In this document: positions 34,785 to 44,055 of the stretch, in pieces | Position numbering within the stretch: position 1 is the stretch's first letter | How the letters are laid out: each line of letters begins with the position of its first letter | Source: Streptomyces sp. R302 | GTDB taxonomy: Bacteria; Actinomycetota; Actinomycetes; Streptomycetales; Streptomycetaceae | Assembly (NCBI RefSeq): GCF_012927245.1 | Contig: NZ_JABBGE010000009.1 | Span: 310,001 to 374,000 of the forward strand | Direction: 5' to 3' | Length of the DNA stretch: 64,000 nt | Position numbers and translations under genes: made by a program | The notes under the pieces: model-generated | What the model saw: only the letters and a program-made list of their open reading frames with translations | Database searches by the model: none | Told to the model about the DNA's origin: nothing

Positions 34785-36188
34785 GTGAGTGCGTCCGTTG
34801 TCACCAGTCTCCCGGGGCCCGTTTCGCGGCGGTTGCTGGAGCAGCAGGAGCGGGATGAGTCCTCGGCCCGTACCTATCCGCGGCACACGCCGATCGCGGT
34901 CGCCGGCGGAGAGGGTTCCTATCTGCACGACGTCGACGGAAACAGGTTTCTCGACTTTCTGTCCGGGGCCGGCGTGCTTGCTCTCGGCCACAGCAATCCC
35001 GAGCTGATCGCCGCCGCACAGGCTCAGCTGAATGTCGCTTCCCACATGCTCGACTTCCCCACCGAGGCGAAGTCGGAGTTCTCCACCCGGCTCCTCGGAA
35101 TGCTGCCCGAGGCAATGCGGGACCGCATGAAGATCCACTTCTGCGGGCCGACCGGTGCGGACGGAATCGATGCCGCGCTGAAGCTCTGCAAGACCGCGAC
35201 CGGGCGGGCGGATGTGGTCTCGTTCCACGGCGGCTTTCACGGCAGCACGCAGAGCACGCTGGCGATCACCGGGCTGCGCGGCTCGAAGGAACACCTGCAC
35301 AATCTGATGCCCGGTACGACGTTCTTCCCGTACTCGTACTGCTTCAAGTGCCCGCTGTCTCTGAACCCGGACAGCTGCCAGGTCAACTGCGTGCGCTACC
35401 TGGAGAATCTGCTGGCCGATCCGAACGGCGGCGTACGCCTCCCGGCCGCTGTGGTCCTCGAGATGGTGCAGGGCGAAGGCGGGGTGGTCCCGGCCCGCGC
35501 CGAGTTCGTCACCGAGCTTCGCCGGATCACGCGCGAGCGGAACATCCCGCTGGTGGTCGACGAGGTGCAGACCGGCTGCGGGCGGACGGGTACGTGGTAC
35601 GCCTTCGAGCAGTACGGGATCGAGCCCGACGTCATCGTCTCGTCCAAGGCCCTGGGCGGCGGTCACCCGGCTTCGGTGATCATCTACGACGAGCGGCTGG
35701 ACGGCTGGGCGCCCGGCGCGCACACCGGAACCTTCCGCGGCAACCAGCTCGCCTTCGCCGCGGGTGCCGCCCTCATGCGGATCGTCGAGCGCGACGAGGT
35801 GCTGCCGCATGTGCGCGAGATCGGGGAGTTCCTCCGTTCGGGACTGGACGCGCTGCAGCTGAACCCCGCCATCAGTCCCATGATCGGCGAGGTCCGGGGG
35901 CGCGGGCTGATGCTCGGTGTCGAGCTGAACCCGGTCGGGAGCTGGACTGCGAGCGAGGTCGCCGGCCGGGTCCGGAAGGCCGCGCTCCGCCGGGGGCTGC
36001 TCTTCGAGCTCGCGGGACGGGACGACTGCGTCGCCCGGTTCCTGCCGCCCCTGAACCTCAGCCGCGAGGAAGCCCAGGAGGCCCTGGACATCCTGGGCGC
36101 GGCCTTCGCCGAGGTGGGCACCGAAGCGCTCGGTGCCCACGTCGGCAGCCAAGACGGTAGTCACGAGCAGGAAGGGAGCCGCGCATGA
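34785..36188 (+). CDS. Class III aminotransferase, diaminobutyrate-2-oxoglutarate type
   Basis: The 467-residue PLP enzyme has a PLP lysine in SSKALGGGHP (Lys288), the VVDEVQTGCGRTGTW Asp motif and FCGPTGADGIDAALKL phosphate-binding region. These match EctB/Dat-type enzymes that convert aspartate 4-semialdehyde plus an amino donor to L-2,4-diaminobutyrate. A Cys cluster (CFKC, CQVNC, about 185-205) occurs as in some relatives. GTG 34785 follows AAAGGAA. The dedicated aspartokinase and semialdehyde dehydrogenase in the same operon support this reaction. The 3' end overlaps the next gene by 4 bp. Confidence 0.88.
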   Translation: MSASVVTSLPGPVSRRLLEQQERDESSARTYPRHTPIAVAGGEGSYLHDVDGNRFLDFLSGAGVLALGHSNPELIAAAQAQLNVASHMLDFPTEAKSEFSTRLLGMLPEAMRDRMKIHFCGPTGADGIDAALKLCKTATGRADVVSFHGGFHGSTQSTLAITGLRGSKEHLHNLMPGTTFFPYSYCFKCPLSLNPDSCQVNCVRYLENLLADPNGGVRLPAAVVLEMVQGEGGVVPARAEFVTELRRITRERNIPLVVDEVQTGCGRTGTWYAFEQYGIEPDVIVSSKALGGGHPASVIIYDERLDGWAPGAHTGTFRGNQLAFAAGAALMRIVERDEVLPHVREIGEFLRSGLDALQLNPAISPMIGEVRGRGLMLGVELNPVGSWTASEVAGRVRKAALRRGLLFELAGRDDCVARFLPPLNLSREEAQEALDILGAAFAEVGTEALGAHVGSQDGSHEQEGSRA

Positions 36189-37405
36189 CGGCGACATCCT
36201 CAGTACGTTCGGAAGAGATCAGAGCTTCCTATCAGCGCTTTCCCCGGTGGACGCAGCACGGCTGGACGTGGATCACCGGTAAGGCGCTCCCCGGCCAGCA
36301 GCCGCTGGTCCGCCTGAACCCCGTCACCTACCTGATCTGCGACTTCATCGCACTCGCGGCCGGTATCGGCAGCGCCTGGTGGATCGTCGCACGGGGTCCG
36401 CTCTGGGCGCTCGTACTGCTGCCCCTGTCCTGGTGCATCACCGCGTCCGCGGCGCGCGTGTGCTCGACGGTGATCGCGCACCACGCGATCCACACCCGCT
36501 TCACCGGTCGGATACGGCACGACCGACTGATCCACCAGGTGCTGTCCACGCTGGTGTGCACCGACGACGCGGATCAGTACTACGAGGACCACGTCAATCT
36601 GCACCATCGCAAGGAAACCTTCGCGACCCTCGCCGATCCCACCATCCAGCACCTGCTCATGCTCGGATTCCGGCCCGGGATGTCCACCCGGGCGCTGTGG
36701 CGCCGGCTGGCCTGGACGATCGTGTCCCCGCGGTTCCATGCCGAGTTCCTGTACACCCGGCTGGCCCAGAACCTCATCCGCTGTGCGCCGTACCGACGTG
36801 TCATGGGGTTCGCCTACCTCGCCGCCGTTCTCGGCGTGGTGACCTGGCAGGGGGTGTGGTGGGAGTTCACCGTCGCCGTGCTCGTCCCGATGATCCCGCT
36901 CTACCAGATCGTCGCGCTGCTGGAGTTCCTCAGCGAGCACGCCTGGTTCAAGGCCAAGGACGGCAGCCTGAGCGGCCGGGCCTTCCACGTGTCGCATTCC
37001 TGGGGACGGTTCTGCGGTGATCCGCTGCCGCCGAAGGGCCTTGGCGGGTACGACGCGATGCGCGCCTGGTTCCGATGGGGCGCCCGCCTCGTCTGCTACC
37101 ACATCCCGGCTCGGGTCCTCGTCGTACCCGGCGATCTCGCGGTACACGACTTCCACCACCGGCGGCCCTCGACCCGCGAGTGGGTACGCGCGGCGTACGC
37201 CCGTCAGCACGACATCGACGCCGGACACCCCAAGTGGCCCGCGTACACCGATGTCTGGGGCATGGGCGACGCCATCGGCCGGGTGTTCACGATCCTGAGC
37301 CAGGAGAAGCCCACCGAGTGGGGGCTCGGCGGCGAGAAGAGGCGCACGTCCGAGGGCACGCAGGCGGCGGTCTCGCCGTCGAGGATGGTGAACGATGCCG
37401 CGTGA
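36185..37405 (+). CDS. Histidine-box membrane di-iron oxygenase/desaturase
   Basis: The 406-residue protein belongs to the fatty-acid desaturase/hydroxylase fold. Its histidine boxes are HHAIH (99-103), HVNLHH (136-141) and HDFHH (321-325), with paired membrane helices near 45-90 and 210-255. These enzymes use a di-iron centre and O2 to desaturate or hydroxylate. In this operon a lipid or a tailoring substrate is equally possible, because no acyl carrier or acyl-CoA ligase is present. It overlaps the aminotransferase by 4 bp and the aspartokinase by 11 bp, so it is translationally coupled to precursor-supply genes. Confidence 0.82.
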   Translation: MTATSSVRSEEIRASYQRFPRWTQHGWTWITGKALPGQQPLVRLNPVTYLICDFIALAAGIGSAWWIVARGPLWALVLLPLSWCITASAARVCSTVIAHHAIHTRFTGRIRHDRLIHQVLSTLVCTDDADQYYEDHVNLHHRKETFATLADPTIQHLLMLGFRPGMSTRALWRRLAWTIVSPRFHAEFLYTRLAQNLIRCAPYRRVMGFAYLAAVLGVVTWQGVWWEFTVAVLVPMIPLYQIVALLEFLSEHAWFKAKDGSLSGRAFHVSHSWGRFCGDPLPPKGLGGYDAMRAWFRWGARLVCYHIPARVLVVPGDLAVHDFHHRRPSTREWVRAAYARQHDIDAGHPKWPAYTDVWGMGDAIGRVFTILSQEKPTEWGLGGEKRRTSEGTQAAVSPSRMVNDAA

Positions 37406-38555
37406 CTCCGAGCACCTGCGTGTCGTCAAGTTCGGGGGATCGTCCTTCCTGGAGCTGGCGGACTACGCCCGGGTCGCTGCCCATCTGATCGAGATGACCG
37501 ACGACGGCGACACCGGGGTGATCGCCGTGGTGAGCGGGATGTCCGGCTCCACCGGGCGGCTGCTCGAGGCGGCGTTGGCGGTCGATCCGGACCTGAAGCC
37601 GGAGGTGCAGGACCAGGCGCTGGCCACCGCCGAGATGCTGAGCGCCACTCTGCTCCGGGCCGCCCTGCACGCACAGGGAAGCACGGCGATCGATCTCTGG
37701 GCGCACCAGCTGGGCATCGTCGGTGATGACACCGCCACCCGGTCGAAGATCGTCACGATCGACCCCGCGCCCGTGCGCAAGGCACTGACCGAGCATCAGG
37801 TCGTCGTGCTGGCCGGCGGCCAGGCGGTACGACCCGACGGCCGCATCACCATGCTCGGCCGCAACAGCTCGGACCTCACCGCGGTCGCCATCGCCGGGGC
37901 ACTCGGCGTCACCGAGTGCGAGATCTACTCCGACGTCCCCGGTGTGTACACCACCGACCCCTACACCGAACCCGCGGCCCGGCTGATGCCGGAGCTGTCC
38001 TACGCGCAGTGCGAAGCGATGTCGGACAGCGGGGCCAAGGTCCTGTTCGGCGGGTCGGTGGCGGCGGCCAGGCGGTACGGCGTCGCCATCGCGTGCCGGT
38101 CCCTGGGCGACGACCGAGGAACCGTCGTGGGTCCGGGGACGGGCACGACCACGGTGGTCGGTGACCGGAAGGCCCAGGTCTTCCGGCTCGCAACCGGTGC
38201 CGATCCCGACCGGGTCGCCACGCTGATGCGGGAGACGGGACTCGTCTCCGTGGCCGTGCCCTCCGACGAGCCCGTCCTGGCGTTCACAGGTGACCAGCGG
38301 GGTGTGGCCGAAGCCCTGGCCGGCGCCGGGGTGACGGCCGAGGCCGTGCACGGAACCGGGTTGATGTCGGTCGTCGAACCGGACGGCACCGCCCGGCGGT
38401 GGTTGGCCCCCCTGGACGAGGTGGACGCCCAGGTCCGGCGCGAACACGGGCTGCTGTACCGGCAGTCCGGTTCCACGGATCCGGCGCGCCTCGTACCGAA
38501 GACCCGCTCGGCCAACAGCGGGCTGCTCATCGGTTCCGCCGGAACCGACTCGTAA
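37395..38555 (+). CDS. Cluster-specific aspartokinase
   Basis: This 386-residue amino-acid kinase has KFGGSS at Lys12, GRNSSDLTAVAIAGAL and the VPGVYTTDP motif of aspartokinases, followed by an ACT-like regulatory region (about 265-340) that is shorter than usual. It makes aspartyl-4-phosphate from aspartate and ATP. Its placement with a second asd gene (45843) and a diaminobutyrate aminotransferase shows a dedicated, probably feedback-altered supply of aspartate semialdehyde. 3-Methylaspartate from the neighbouring mutase is a conceivable substrate; that is inference. It overlaps the oxygenase gene by 11 bp. Confidence 0.9.
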   Translation: MPRDSEHLRVVKFGGSSFLELADYARVAAHLIEMTDDGDTGVIAVVSGMSGSTGRLLEAALAVDPDLKPEVQDQALATAEMLSATLLRAALHAQGSTAIDLWAHQLGIVGDDTATRSKIVTIDPAPVRKALTEHQVVVLAGGQAVRPDGRITMLGRNSSDLTAVAIAGALGVTECEIYSDVPGVYTTDPYTEPAARLMPELSYAQCEAMSDSGAKVLFGGSVAAARRYGVAIACRSLGDDRGTVVGPGTGTTTVVGDRKAQVFRLATGADPDRVATLMRETGLVSVAVPSDEPVLAFTGDQRGVAEALAGAGVTAEAVHGTGLMSVVEPDGTARRWLAPLDEVDAQVRREHGLLYRQSGSTDPARLVPKTRSANSGLLIGSAGTDS

Positions 38556-38580
38556 GCCTTCCGGAATGAGGAGAACAACA

Positions 38581-39651
38581 GTGGAACCGCTGCGCATTCA
38601 TTGGGACGTACCGACGGACGGGGGCGGCCAGGCCAAGCCCACGGAGAAGTACAAGCTGGGCGCCCTGGACATGGGTGAGATCACCGACTTCGTCAAGGAG
38701 GCCGAGGAACTCGGCGTCGACAGCCTCCTGTTCGGGATCGGGCACTACCTGCCGGATCCCGTGCCGATCATCGCGGCCCTCACCCAGCAGACCGAGCGGG
38801 TCAAGTTCATGCTCGCGTACCGCCCGGGGCTCCTTTCTCCGACGCTCTTCACGCAGATCGTCAACACCCTTTCCTGGATGTCCGACGACCGCCTCGCCCT
38901 CAATGTGGTCGCCGGGATCTCGGTGGCCGAGCAGGCCGGCTACGGCGATTACCTGGCCCATGACCAGCGGTACGCCAGGTCGGGTGAGTTCCTGCACATC
39001 CTCCGGGAGTTCTGGGAGGGCGAGGTCCCGCAGACCTTCGACGGGCAGCACTACTCGATCAAGGACGCGGAACTGCACCTCGGTTACAAGGGCGGCAAGC
39101 GTCCGGAGATCTACATCAGCGGTGCCTCGGAGGTGGCGCAGCAGACCGCCCTCAGCTACGGCGACTGCTGGATGCGTTACGGCGACACCCCGGAAGGGAT
39201 GCGGCAGGCGAGCCTGCCGCTGATCGAGGGGGGCTGCCGGGTCGGTACCCGGATGCACGTGCTCGCCCGGGAGACCCGCGAGGAGGCGCTGGCCGAACTC
39301 GCCGAGCTGATGGGCGATCCCGACGCCGAACACGAGGCGTGGATCCGCGAATTCGTCAAGAACGTGGACTCCGAAGCGGTGAAGTCCTCCTTCCGGCTCG
39401 CCGATCAGGCTTCCGGGAAGTGGCTCTCGCCCTACATCTACACGGGCGCCGTCCCCTACCGCGGAGGCCCGGCGCTCTGCCTGGTCGGCAGCTACCAGGA
39501 GGTGGCCGACTACCTCTTCGAGTACAAGCTCGCCGGTATCAGCGAGTTCATCTTCTCCGGCTGGCCGACCCGGCCGGAGATGAGGACCTTCTTCACCCAC
39601 GTGGTGCCCCTCATCCGTGAGCTGGAGCGTGACGCGCAGCCGCAGTCATGA
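38581..39651 (+). CDS. LLM-class flavin-dependent monooxygenase (SsuD-like)
   Basis: The 356-residue protein has the bacterial luciferase/alkanesulfonate monooxygenase TIM-barrel pattern, including ERVKFMLAYRPG, LNVVAGISVAEQAGYGDYL and YISGASEVAQQTALSYGD. These enzymes use reduced FMN and O2 and need a partner reductase, which is present at 44039. GTG 38581 is chosen because GAGGAG lies 7 bases upstream; an ATG at 38566 would leave no site. The oxidation target could be an amino group, a carbon or a thioether, and the sequence does not decide. Confidence 0.9.
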   Translation: MEPLRIHWDVPTDGGGQAKPTEKYKLGALDMGEITDFVKEAEELGVDSLLFGIGHYLPDPVPIIAALTQQTERVKFMLAYRPGLLSPTLFTQIVNTLSWMSDDRLALNVVAGISVAEQAGYGDYLAHDQRYARSGEFLHILREFWEGEVPQTFDGQHYSIKDAELHLGYKGGKRPEIYISGASEVAQQTALSYGDCWMRYGDTPEGMRQASLPLIEGGCRVGTRMHVLARETREEALAELAELMGDPDAEHEAWIREFVKNVDSEAVKSSFRLADQASGKWLSPYIYTGAVPYRGGPALCLVGSYQEVADYLFEYKLAGISEFIFSGWPTRPEMRTFFTHVVPLIRELERDAQPQS

Positions 39652-39698
39652 CTGCTTGCCCAAACCCGCTGAACTCACCTCACTGAAAGACGGACCCC

Positions 39699-40940
39699 AT
39701 GCACATCGTGATTCTCAACCGCTGGCCCAGGTTCTCCGACGAACGGCGCTGGGACAACGAACTCGAGCGATTCGAGGATCTCGACCACGGCCGGCACCGG
39801 ATCAGCTATGTGGTCGACGCGGAAGGGGCTACCGGAGTCCTCGCCGATCGTTCGCACATCGCGGATTTCGTCCTTCTCGAGGATCTGACGGATCTCGACG
39901 CGGTGTGTGCCGCCGTACGGGGAATATCCGACCGCGTCGGACCCGTCGATCAGCTGGTGGCGTTCTCGGAGTACCTGCTGGACGTGGCTGCCCAGGTCCG
40001 CGAGGAACTGGACATCCCCGGTCCGCGTCCGGCGGAGGTCGACACCTATCGGAACAAGCTGACCATGAAGCAGCTCCTCGCCGACGCGGGTGTACGGGTG
40101 CCTCGGTTCGCCCCTTGCGGGGATGTGGAGACGACCACGCGGAGCGCCCGGGACATCGGGTATCCCCTGATCCTCAAGCCGGTCGCCGGGGCGGCCAGCA
40201 AGGGCGTACACCGCGTGGCGGACGAAGCGTCGCTCCGGTCGTGGTTGGCGGCCATCGACAGCGCCGACTACCAGATCGAGGAACTGATCGAGGGGACCGT
40301 CTACCACGTGGACGGATTCGCCGACCACGAGGCGCGGGTGCCCTTCCAGGTGGTGTCCCGGTACATCAACGACTGCCTTGCGTTCGAGACGTCGGGAGAA
40401 CCGCTCGGTTCGGTGGTCGTGCAGGAGTCCGCGCTGAGGACGAGAGTCGAGGAGTTCGCCCGGGCCTGTGTCGCCGCGCTCGGCATGAGGTCGATGGCGA
40501 TCCACCTGGAACTCTTCGTGACCCAGGACGAGGAGATCGTCTTCCTGGAGATCGCCGGGCGTGTCGGCGGCGCCGAGGTGCCGCATCTCATCAACCGGCT
40601 CTTCGGCGTCAACCTGAGCTGGGTCTGGTTGCAGGCGATCTGCGGAGAGCCCGTCTCCCTCCCGGCGAAGACGTCGGACCCGTCCGGTGGCTGGCTGATC
40701 ATTCCCAAGCCCGACCGGCTTCCCGCCAAGGTGCTCCACCGGACCTCGATGCGGCCCTCGGTCCCGACGGTCTGGCGCGAACTCGTGCCCAGCCCGGGGG
40801 AGGTGCTGGACCCGGACGGCAGTTACGACGCCATCCACAGCGGGCGGTACATCCTCGTCGGGGACGAAGCGCAAGTCGAAGCGGATATTCAGCACATCAT
40901 CGAGAACTTCCGCATCGAGACCAGTCTGCTTCCGGTGTGA
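39699..40940 (+). CDS. ATP-grasp ligase 2 of the biosynthetic operon
   Basis: The 413-residue ATP-grasp protein has IGYPLILKPVAGAASKGVHRV (nucleotide-binding lysine and glycine loop), the QIEELIEGTVYHVDG strand and the metal-site segment FLEIAGRVGGAEVPHLINR. It resembles carboxylate-amine ligases of the BacD/dipeptide synthetase group more than carbamoyl-phosphate synthases. It is distinct in sequence from ligases 1 and 3, so the product probably has more than one ligase-made bond. ATG 39699 has a weak upstream site. The MFS gene follows 11 bp downstream. Confidence 0.88.
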   Translation: MHIVILNRWPRFSDERRWDNELERFEDLDHGRHRISYVVDAEGATGVLADRSHIADFVLLEDLTDLDAVCAAVRGISDRVGPVDQLVAFSEYLLDVAAQVREELDIPGPRPAEVDTYRNKLTMKQLLADAGVRVPRFAPCGDVETTTRSARDIGYPLILKPVAGAASKGVHRVADEASLRSWLAAIDSADYQIEELIEGTVYHVDGFADHEARVPFQVVSRYINDCLAFETSGEPLGSVVVQESALRTRVEEFARACVAALGMRSMAIHLELFVTQDEEIVFLEIAGRVGGAEVPHLINRLFGVNLSWVWLQAICGEPVSLPAKTSDPSGGWLIIPKPDRLPAKVLHRTSMRPSVPTVWRELVPSPGEVLDPDGSYDAIHSGRYILVGDEAQVEADIQHIIENFRIETSLLPV

Positions 40941-40951
40941 AGGGGAGAGAG

Positions 40952-42202
40952 ATGTCGTCAGCAGTGAAGACCCTCACGCCGATTCCGCCAGCGGCGAAGC
41001 ACGCCGGCCGGACACGCCCCCTCTTCCTGACCGGGGTCCTGCTGGGCGCCGTGGCGGAACAGATCGTGCTCTTCGCCCTTCCCCTGCTCATCTTCCAGAA
41101 GACGAACGATGTCGCCCTCCTGGGCCTCGCCTATGCCATCGAATGGCTTCCGGCGTTGCTGGCATATCCGTTCGCGGGTCTGATAGCCGACCGGGACGGG
41201 GGTCCCCGGCTGTTCTCCGTCGTCACCGCCGGCCGATCGGTCGTTCTCGTCCTCGCCCTGGCCGGCTGCCTGCTGCTGTCGGACTGGCAGACTCCGATCC
41301 TGATGTCCTGCGGAGCGCTCCTCGCCCTGTTCCTGGCGCCGGTTCACATGGCGATCGAGAAGGTCGTGCCACAGGTGGCCACGGGCGAGGACCTGCCGAA
41401 GACACAGGGGCTGGTCCAGAGCATGGAGGTCTCGGCGATGGCCGTCGGCCCCGCGCTCGCGCTGCTGGGCGTGATGCTCGTCGACAAGACCATGCTCCTC
41501 GGCGTCGCCGCCGCGGTGTTCGCGGCCGCTGCCTGCTGCTGGCTGCCCGTACCCCGCGGACCGAGGGCCGCGAAGCCCGGCAGCGCGAGGGAGACCATGG
41601 CCGAGCTCGGCCTGGGCTGGAGACTTCTGGCCAGGAACAAGCCGTTGGTCCTGCTGGCCGGTCTGAACTTCTCGATCAACCTGGTCTTCGGCACGGCGCT
41701 CAGCGCCAATGCGGCGTTGGTGACCGACGTGTTCGACGGCCCGGAATCGGCATTCGCTCTCCTGAATGTCTGTATCGGCGTGGTCGGAATGGCCAACCTG
41801 CTGGTCATCCCGTTCCTGCTGCGCTTCTTCGACGTCAGGGTGATCGGCGTGGTCGGCCTCGCCCTCCTGTGTGCCTGTCTGGTGGTGCTCGGCTTCGCGC
41901 CGTCGCTGCTGGTCTACGGTCCGGCTTTCGTCGCGGCGATGGTCGGGGTGACCTACTTCAACGTCTACAACCGCACCCAGCGGATCAGGGTGATCGAGCC
42001 GGAGCACCTGGGCAAGGTCATGGGGCCGTTCTACATGATCAATCTCCTGGCGGCACCGCTCGGCGGACTGCTGCTGGCCGGCCTCGGCACCAGTCTCGGG
42101 CCGCAATCGCTTATCGCGATCTCCGCGATCGCGCTGAGTGGAGTTTCCGCCGTCCTGCTCCCGCTGACGATGCGTTCCTTCCACCGCGCATTGAACGGTT
42201 AG
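40952..42202 (+). CDS. MFS transporter, probable product exporter
   Basis: The 416-residue protein has about 12 predicted membrane helices and an MFS-type loop motif with DRDGG after helix 2 (residues 65-80). ATG 40952 follows AGGGGAGAGAG at optimal spacing. A longer frame from 39617 overlaps ligase 2 and is rejected. In a biosynthetic operon the simplest role is export or self-resistance; this is inferred from context, since MFS substrates cannot be read from sequence. It lies between ligase 2 and the glutamate mutase genes. Confidence 0.88.
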   Translation: MSSAVKTLTPIPPAAKHAGRTRPLFLTGVLLGAVAEQIVLFALPLLIFQKTNDVALLGLAYAIEWLPALLAYPFAGLIADRDGGPRLFSVVTAGRSVVLVLALAGCLLLSDWQTPILMSCGALLALFLAPVHMAIEKVVPQVATGEDLPKTQGLVQSMEVSAMAVGPALALLGVMLVDKTMLLGVAAAVFAAAACCWLPVPRGPRAAKPGSARETMAELGLGWRLLARNKPLVLLAGLNFSINLVFGTALSANAALVTDVFDGPESAFALLNVCIGVVGMANLLVIPFLLRFFDVRVIGVVGLALLCACLVVLGFAPSLLVYGPAFVAAMVGVTYFNVYNRTQRIRVIEPEHLGKVMGPFYMINLLAAPLGGLLLAGLGTSLGPQSLIAISAIALSGVSAVLLPLTMRSFHRALNG

Positions 42203-42278
42203 ACCGGCTCCATTCCATTCGTTGCGGGCGATACGTTCGCTCAGCTCTGCACTTTCCACATAAGGGGAAGCCCGTACC

Positions 42279-42779
42279 ATGAGCATTGAGGAAGGCGAAG
42301 CCTTTCGCTGCCTGCTGACCACTGTCGAATCCGACTCCCATTTCTGGAACCTGATCTATCTGGAGAAATTCATCGCCGAGAATGGCGGAGAGGTTCGCAA
42401 TCTGGGCGGCTGCACGCCCGCGGATCTGGTCGTCAAGGAGGTCAACGAATTTCAGCCGGACCTGGTTGTGGTTTCCAGTGTCAACGGTCATGGCTACTAC
42501 GGCACCAGCGTCGTTCTGACGGAGTTCAAGCGAGCCGGCATCGACGTTCCCTGTGTCGCGGGCGGCAAACTCACCACTGCACCGTCGGACAACGATCGGG
42601 TGCGCCGGGAATTGCTCTCCCAGGGCTGCACCGACGTCTTCGTGGGTGAGAACGCCGTCGATCGCTTCCAGGAATTCCTGGATTTCGGCGTCCGTTACGG
42701 GTTCGCTGCCTGGCAGCCCAGCATGCCGGTGGTCGCACCGTGGGACGGGCGCGCCGCCAGCCTGTCCATGGCTCAGTAG
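42279..42779 (+). CDS. Methylaspartate (glutamate) mutase, small cobalamin-binding subunit
   Basis: The 166-residue protein is a B12-binding Rossmann domain with Asp-x-His near residue 21 (ESDSHFWN) as the lower cobalt ligand, and VVVSSVNGHGYYGTS for the dimethylbenzimidazole pocket. The glycine normally following the DxHxxG motif is Asn here. With the E subunit it rearranges L-glutamate to threo-3-methyl-L-aspartate using adenosylcobalamin. Comparable pairs occur in antibiotic clusters that use methylaspartate. The large subunit begins one base after its stop. Confidence 0.9.
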   Translation: MSIEEGEAFRCLLTTVESDSHFWNLIYLEKFIAENGGEVRNLGGCTPADLVVKEVNEFQPDLVVVSSVNGHGYYGTSVVLTEFKRAGIDVPCVAGGKLTTAPSDNDRVRRELLSQGCTDVFVGENAVDRFQEFLDFGVRYGFAAWQPSMPVVAPWDGRAASLSMAQ

Positions 42780-42780
42780 C

Positions 42781-44055
42781 ATGTCCGGCTACATGGATCG
42801 GTTCATTGCCGACGCCCGACGACGCGAAACCCTGGTGGTGCAGCCCCGGATGGGGTTCGGCAACATCGCTACGATGCGCGCGGGCCTGCGCGCGGTACAT
42901 GACCTCGACATCCCGGTCGTCGGAACCATCACCGTCGACAGTTATACCCGCGTCGGCGACCACGTGAGCTCGATCGAGCGGCTGAGGGCGGGGGAGGAAC
43001 TCAACGGGTACCCGATCGTCTCCCACCCGATGGAAAAGACCCGGGAAATGCTCGCCGGACTGTACGGGCCCGGGTTTCCCATTCAGGTCCGGCACGGCAC
43101 GGCCCTGCCGTTGCGGGTGATCGAGAGCCTGGTGCTCGCCGGCCTGGACGCGACGGAAGGCGGGCCGGTCTCCTACTGCTTGCCGTACAGCCGTCTCCCG
43201 CTCGAGCATGCGGTATCGGCGTGGGCCGAGAGCTGCCGCTACCTCGCCGGCGAGGTGGAGCACGGGCACATCGAGAGCTTCGGAGGGTGCCTGCTGGGGC
43301 AGTTGTGCCCGCCGTCGCTGCTGATCGCCATGACGGTGCTGGAAGGACTGTTCTTCGCACAGCACGGCGTGCGGTCCATGTCGCTGAGCTACGCCCAGGG
43401 GACGCACGACGATCAGGACAGAGCGGCTGTGCGCGTGCTGCGGACACTGGCGCAGGAATATCTTCCTTCGGCCACGTGGCATGTCGTCCTCTACACCTAC
43501 ATGGGGCTGTTTCCGAGTACTCCTGACGGCGCCACGGAGCTGATTCGCAGCAGTGCCCGACTGGCCCGCGACACGCACTGTGAACGCCTCATCGTGAAGA
43601 CGGTGTCCGAGGCGTGGCAGATACCGAGCGTGGCGGAGAACCTGGACGCACTGCGGGTGGCGTCCGCTGCCGCCGGTGGGCCGCCGGCAGCTGCAGGGCC
43701 GCAGGAAAAGGAATACTTCGATGAAATAATGGAAGAAGCCCGATGCATGATCGAAGGGGTCCTCGATCTGGACGCCGATATTGGTACGGCGCTCACCCGT
43801 GCCTTCGCGTTGGGGGTGCTCGACATTCCCTTCTGCCTGCACGCCGACAATCAGAACAGAACGACGTGCGTGCTGGACGATCAGGGTGCTCTCAAATGGG
43901 GCGACATTGGGAATCTACCATTCCGGGGATCGGTGCGGCAGAATGCGATGGGGTCGCTCGAGTCGAGCGAGCTCTACCGTATGCTGAATCATGTCGCCCA
44001 TCGCTATGACCACGGTCAGCAAAACAGAGAGAAGGGCGATGATGGAAAGTTCTGA
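42781..44055 (+). CDS. Methylaspartate (glutamate) mutase, large E subunit
   Basis: The 424-residue protein has the glutamate mutase epsilon-chain signatures: an early VVQPRMGFGN-type segment, TITVDSYTRVGD, FGGCLLGQLCPPSLLIA and SLSYAQGTHDDQDRAAV. It is somewhat shorter than the clostridial enzyme (about 480), as in other antibiotic-cluster versions. The catalytic TIM barrel acts with the small subunit. ATG 42781 directly follows the small-subunit stop; the frame open to 42553 overlaps that gene. No methylaspartase gene lies nearby, so the methylaspartate is probably used rather than degraded. Confidence 0.92.
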   Translation: MSGYMDRFIADARRRETLVVQPRMGFGNIATMRAGLRAVHDLDIPVVGTITVDSYTRVGDHVSSIERLRAGEELNGYPIVSHPMEKTREMLAGLYGPGFPIQVRHGTALPLRVIESLVLAGLDATEGGPVSYCLPYSRLPLEHAVSAWAESCRYLAGEVEHGHIESFGGCLLGQLCPPSLLIAMTVLEGLFFAQHGVRSMSLSYAQGTHDDQDRAAVRVLRTLAQEYLPSATWHVVLYTYMGLFPSTPDGATELIRSSARLARDTHCERLIVKTVSEAWQIPSVAENLDALRVASAAAGGPPAAAGPQEKEYFDEIMEEARCMIEGVLDLDADIGTALTRAFALGVLDIPFCLHADNQNRTTCVLDDQGALKWGDIGNLPFRGSVRQNAMGSLESSELYRMLNHVAHRYDHGQQNREKGDDGKF

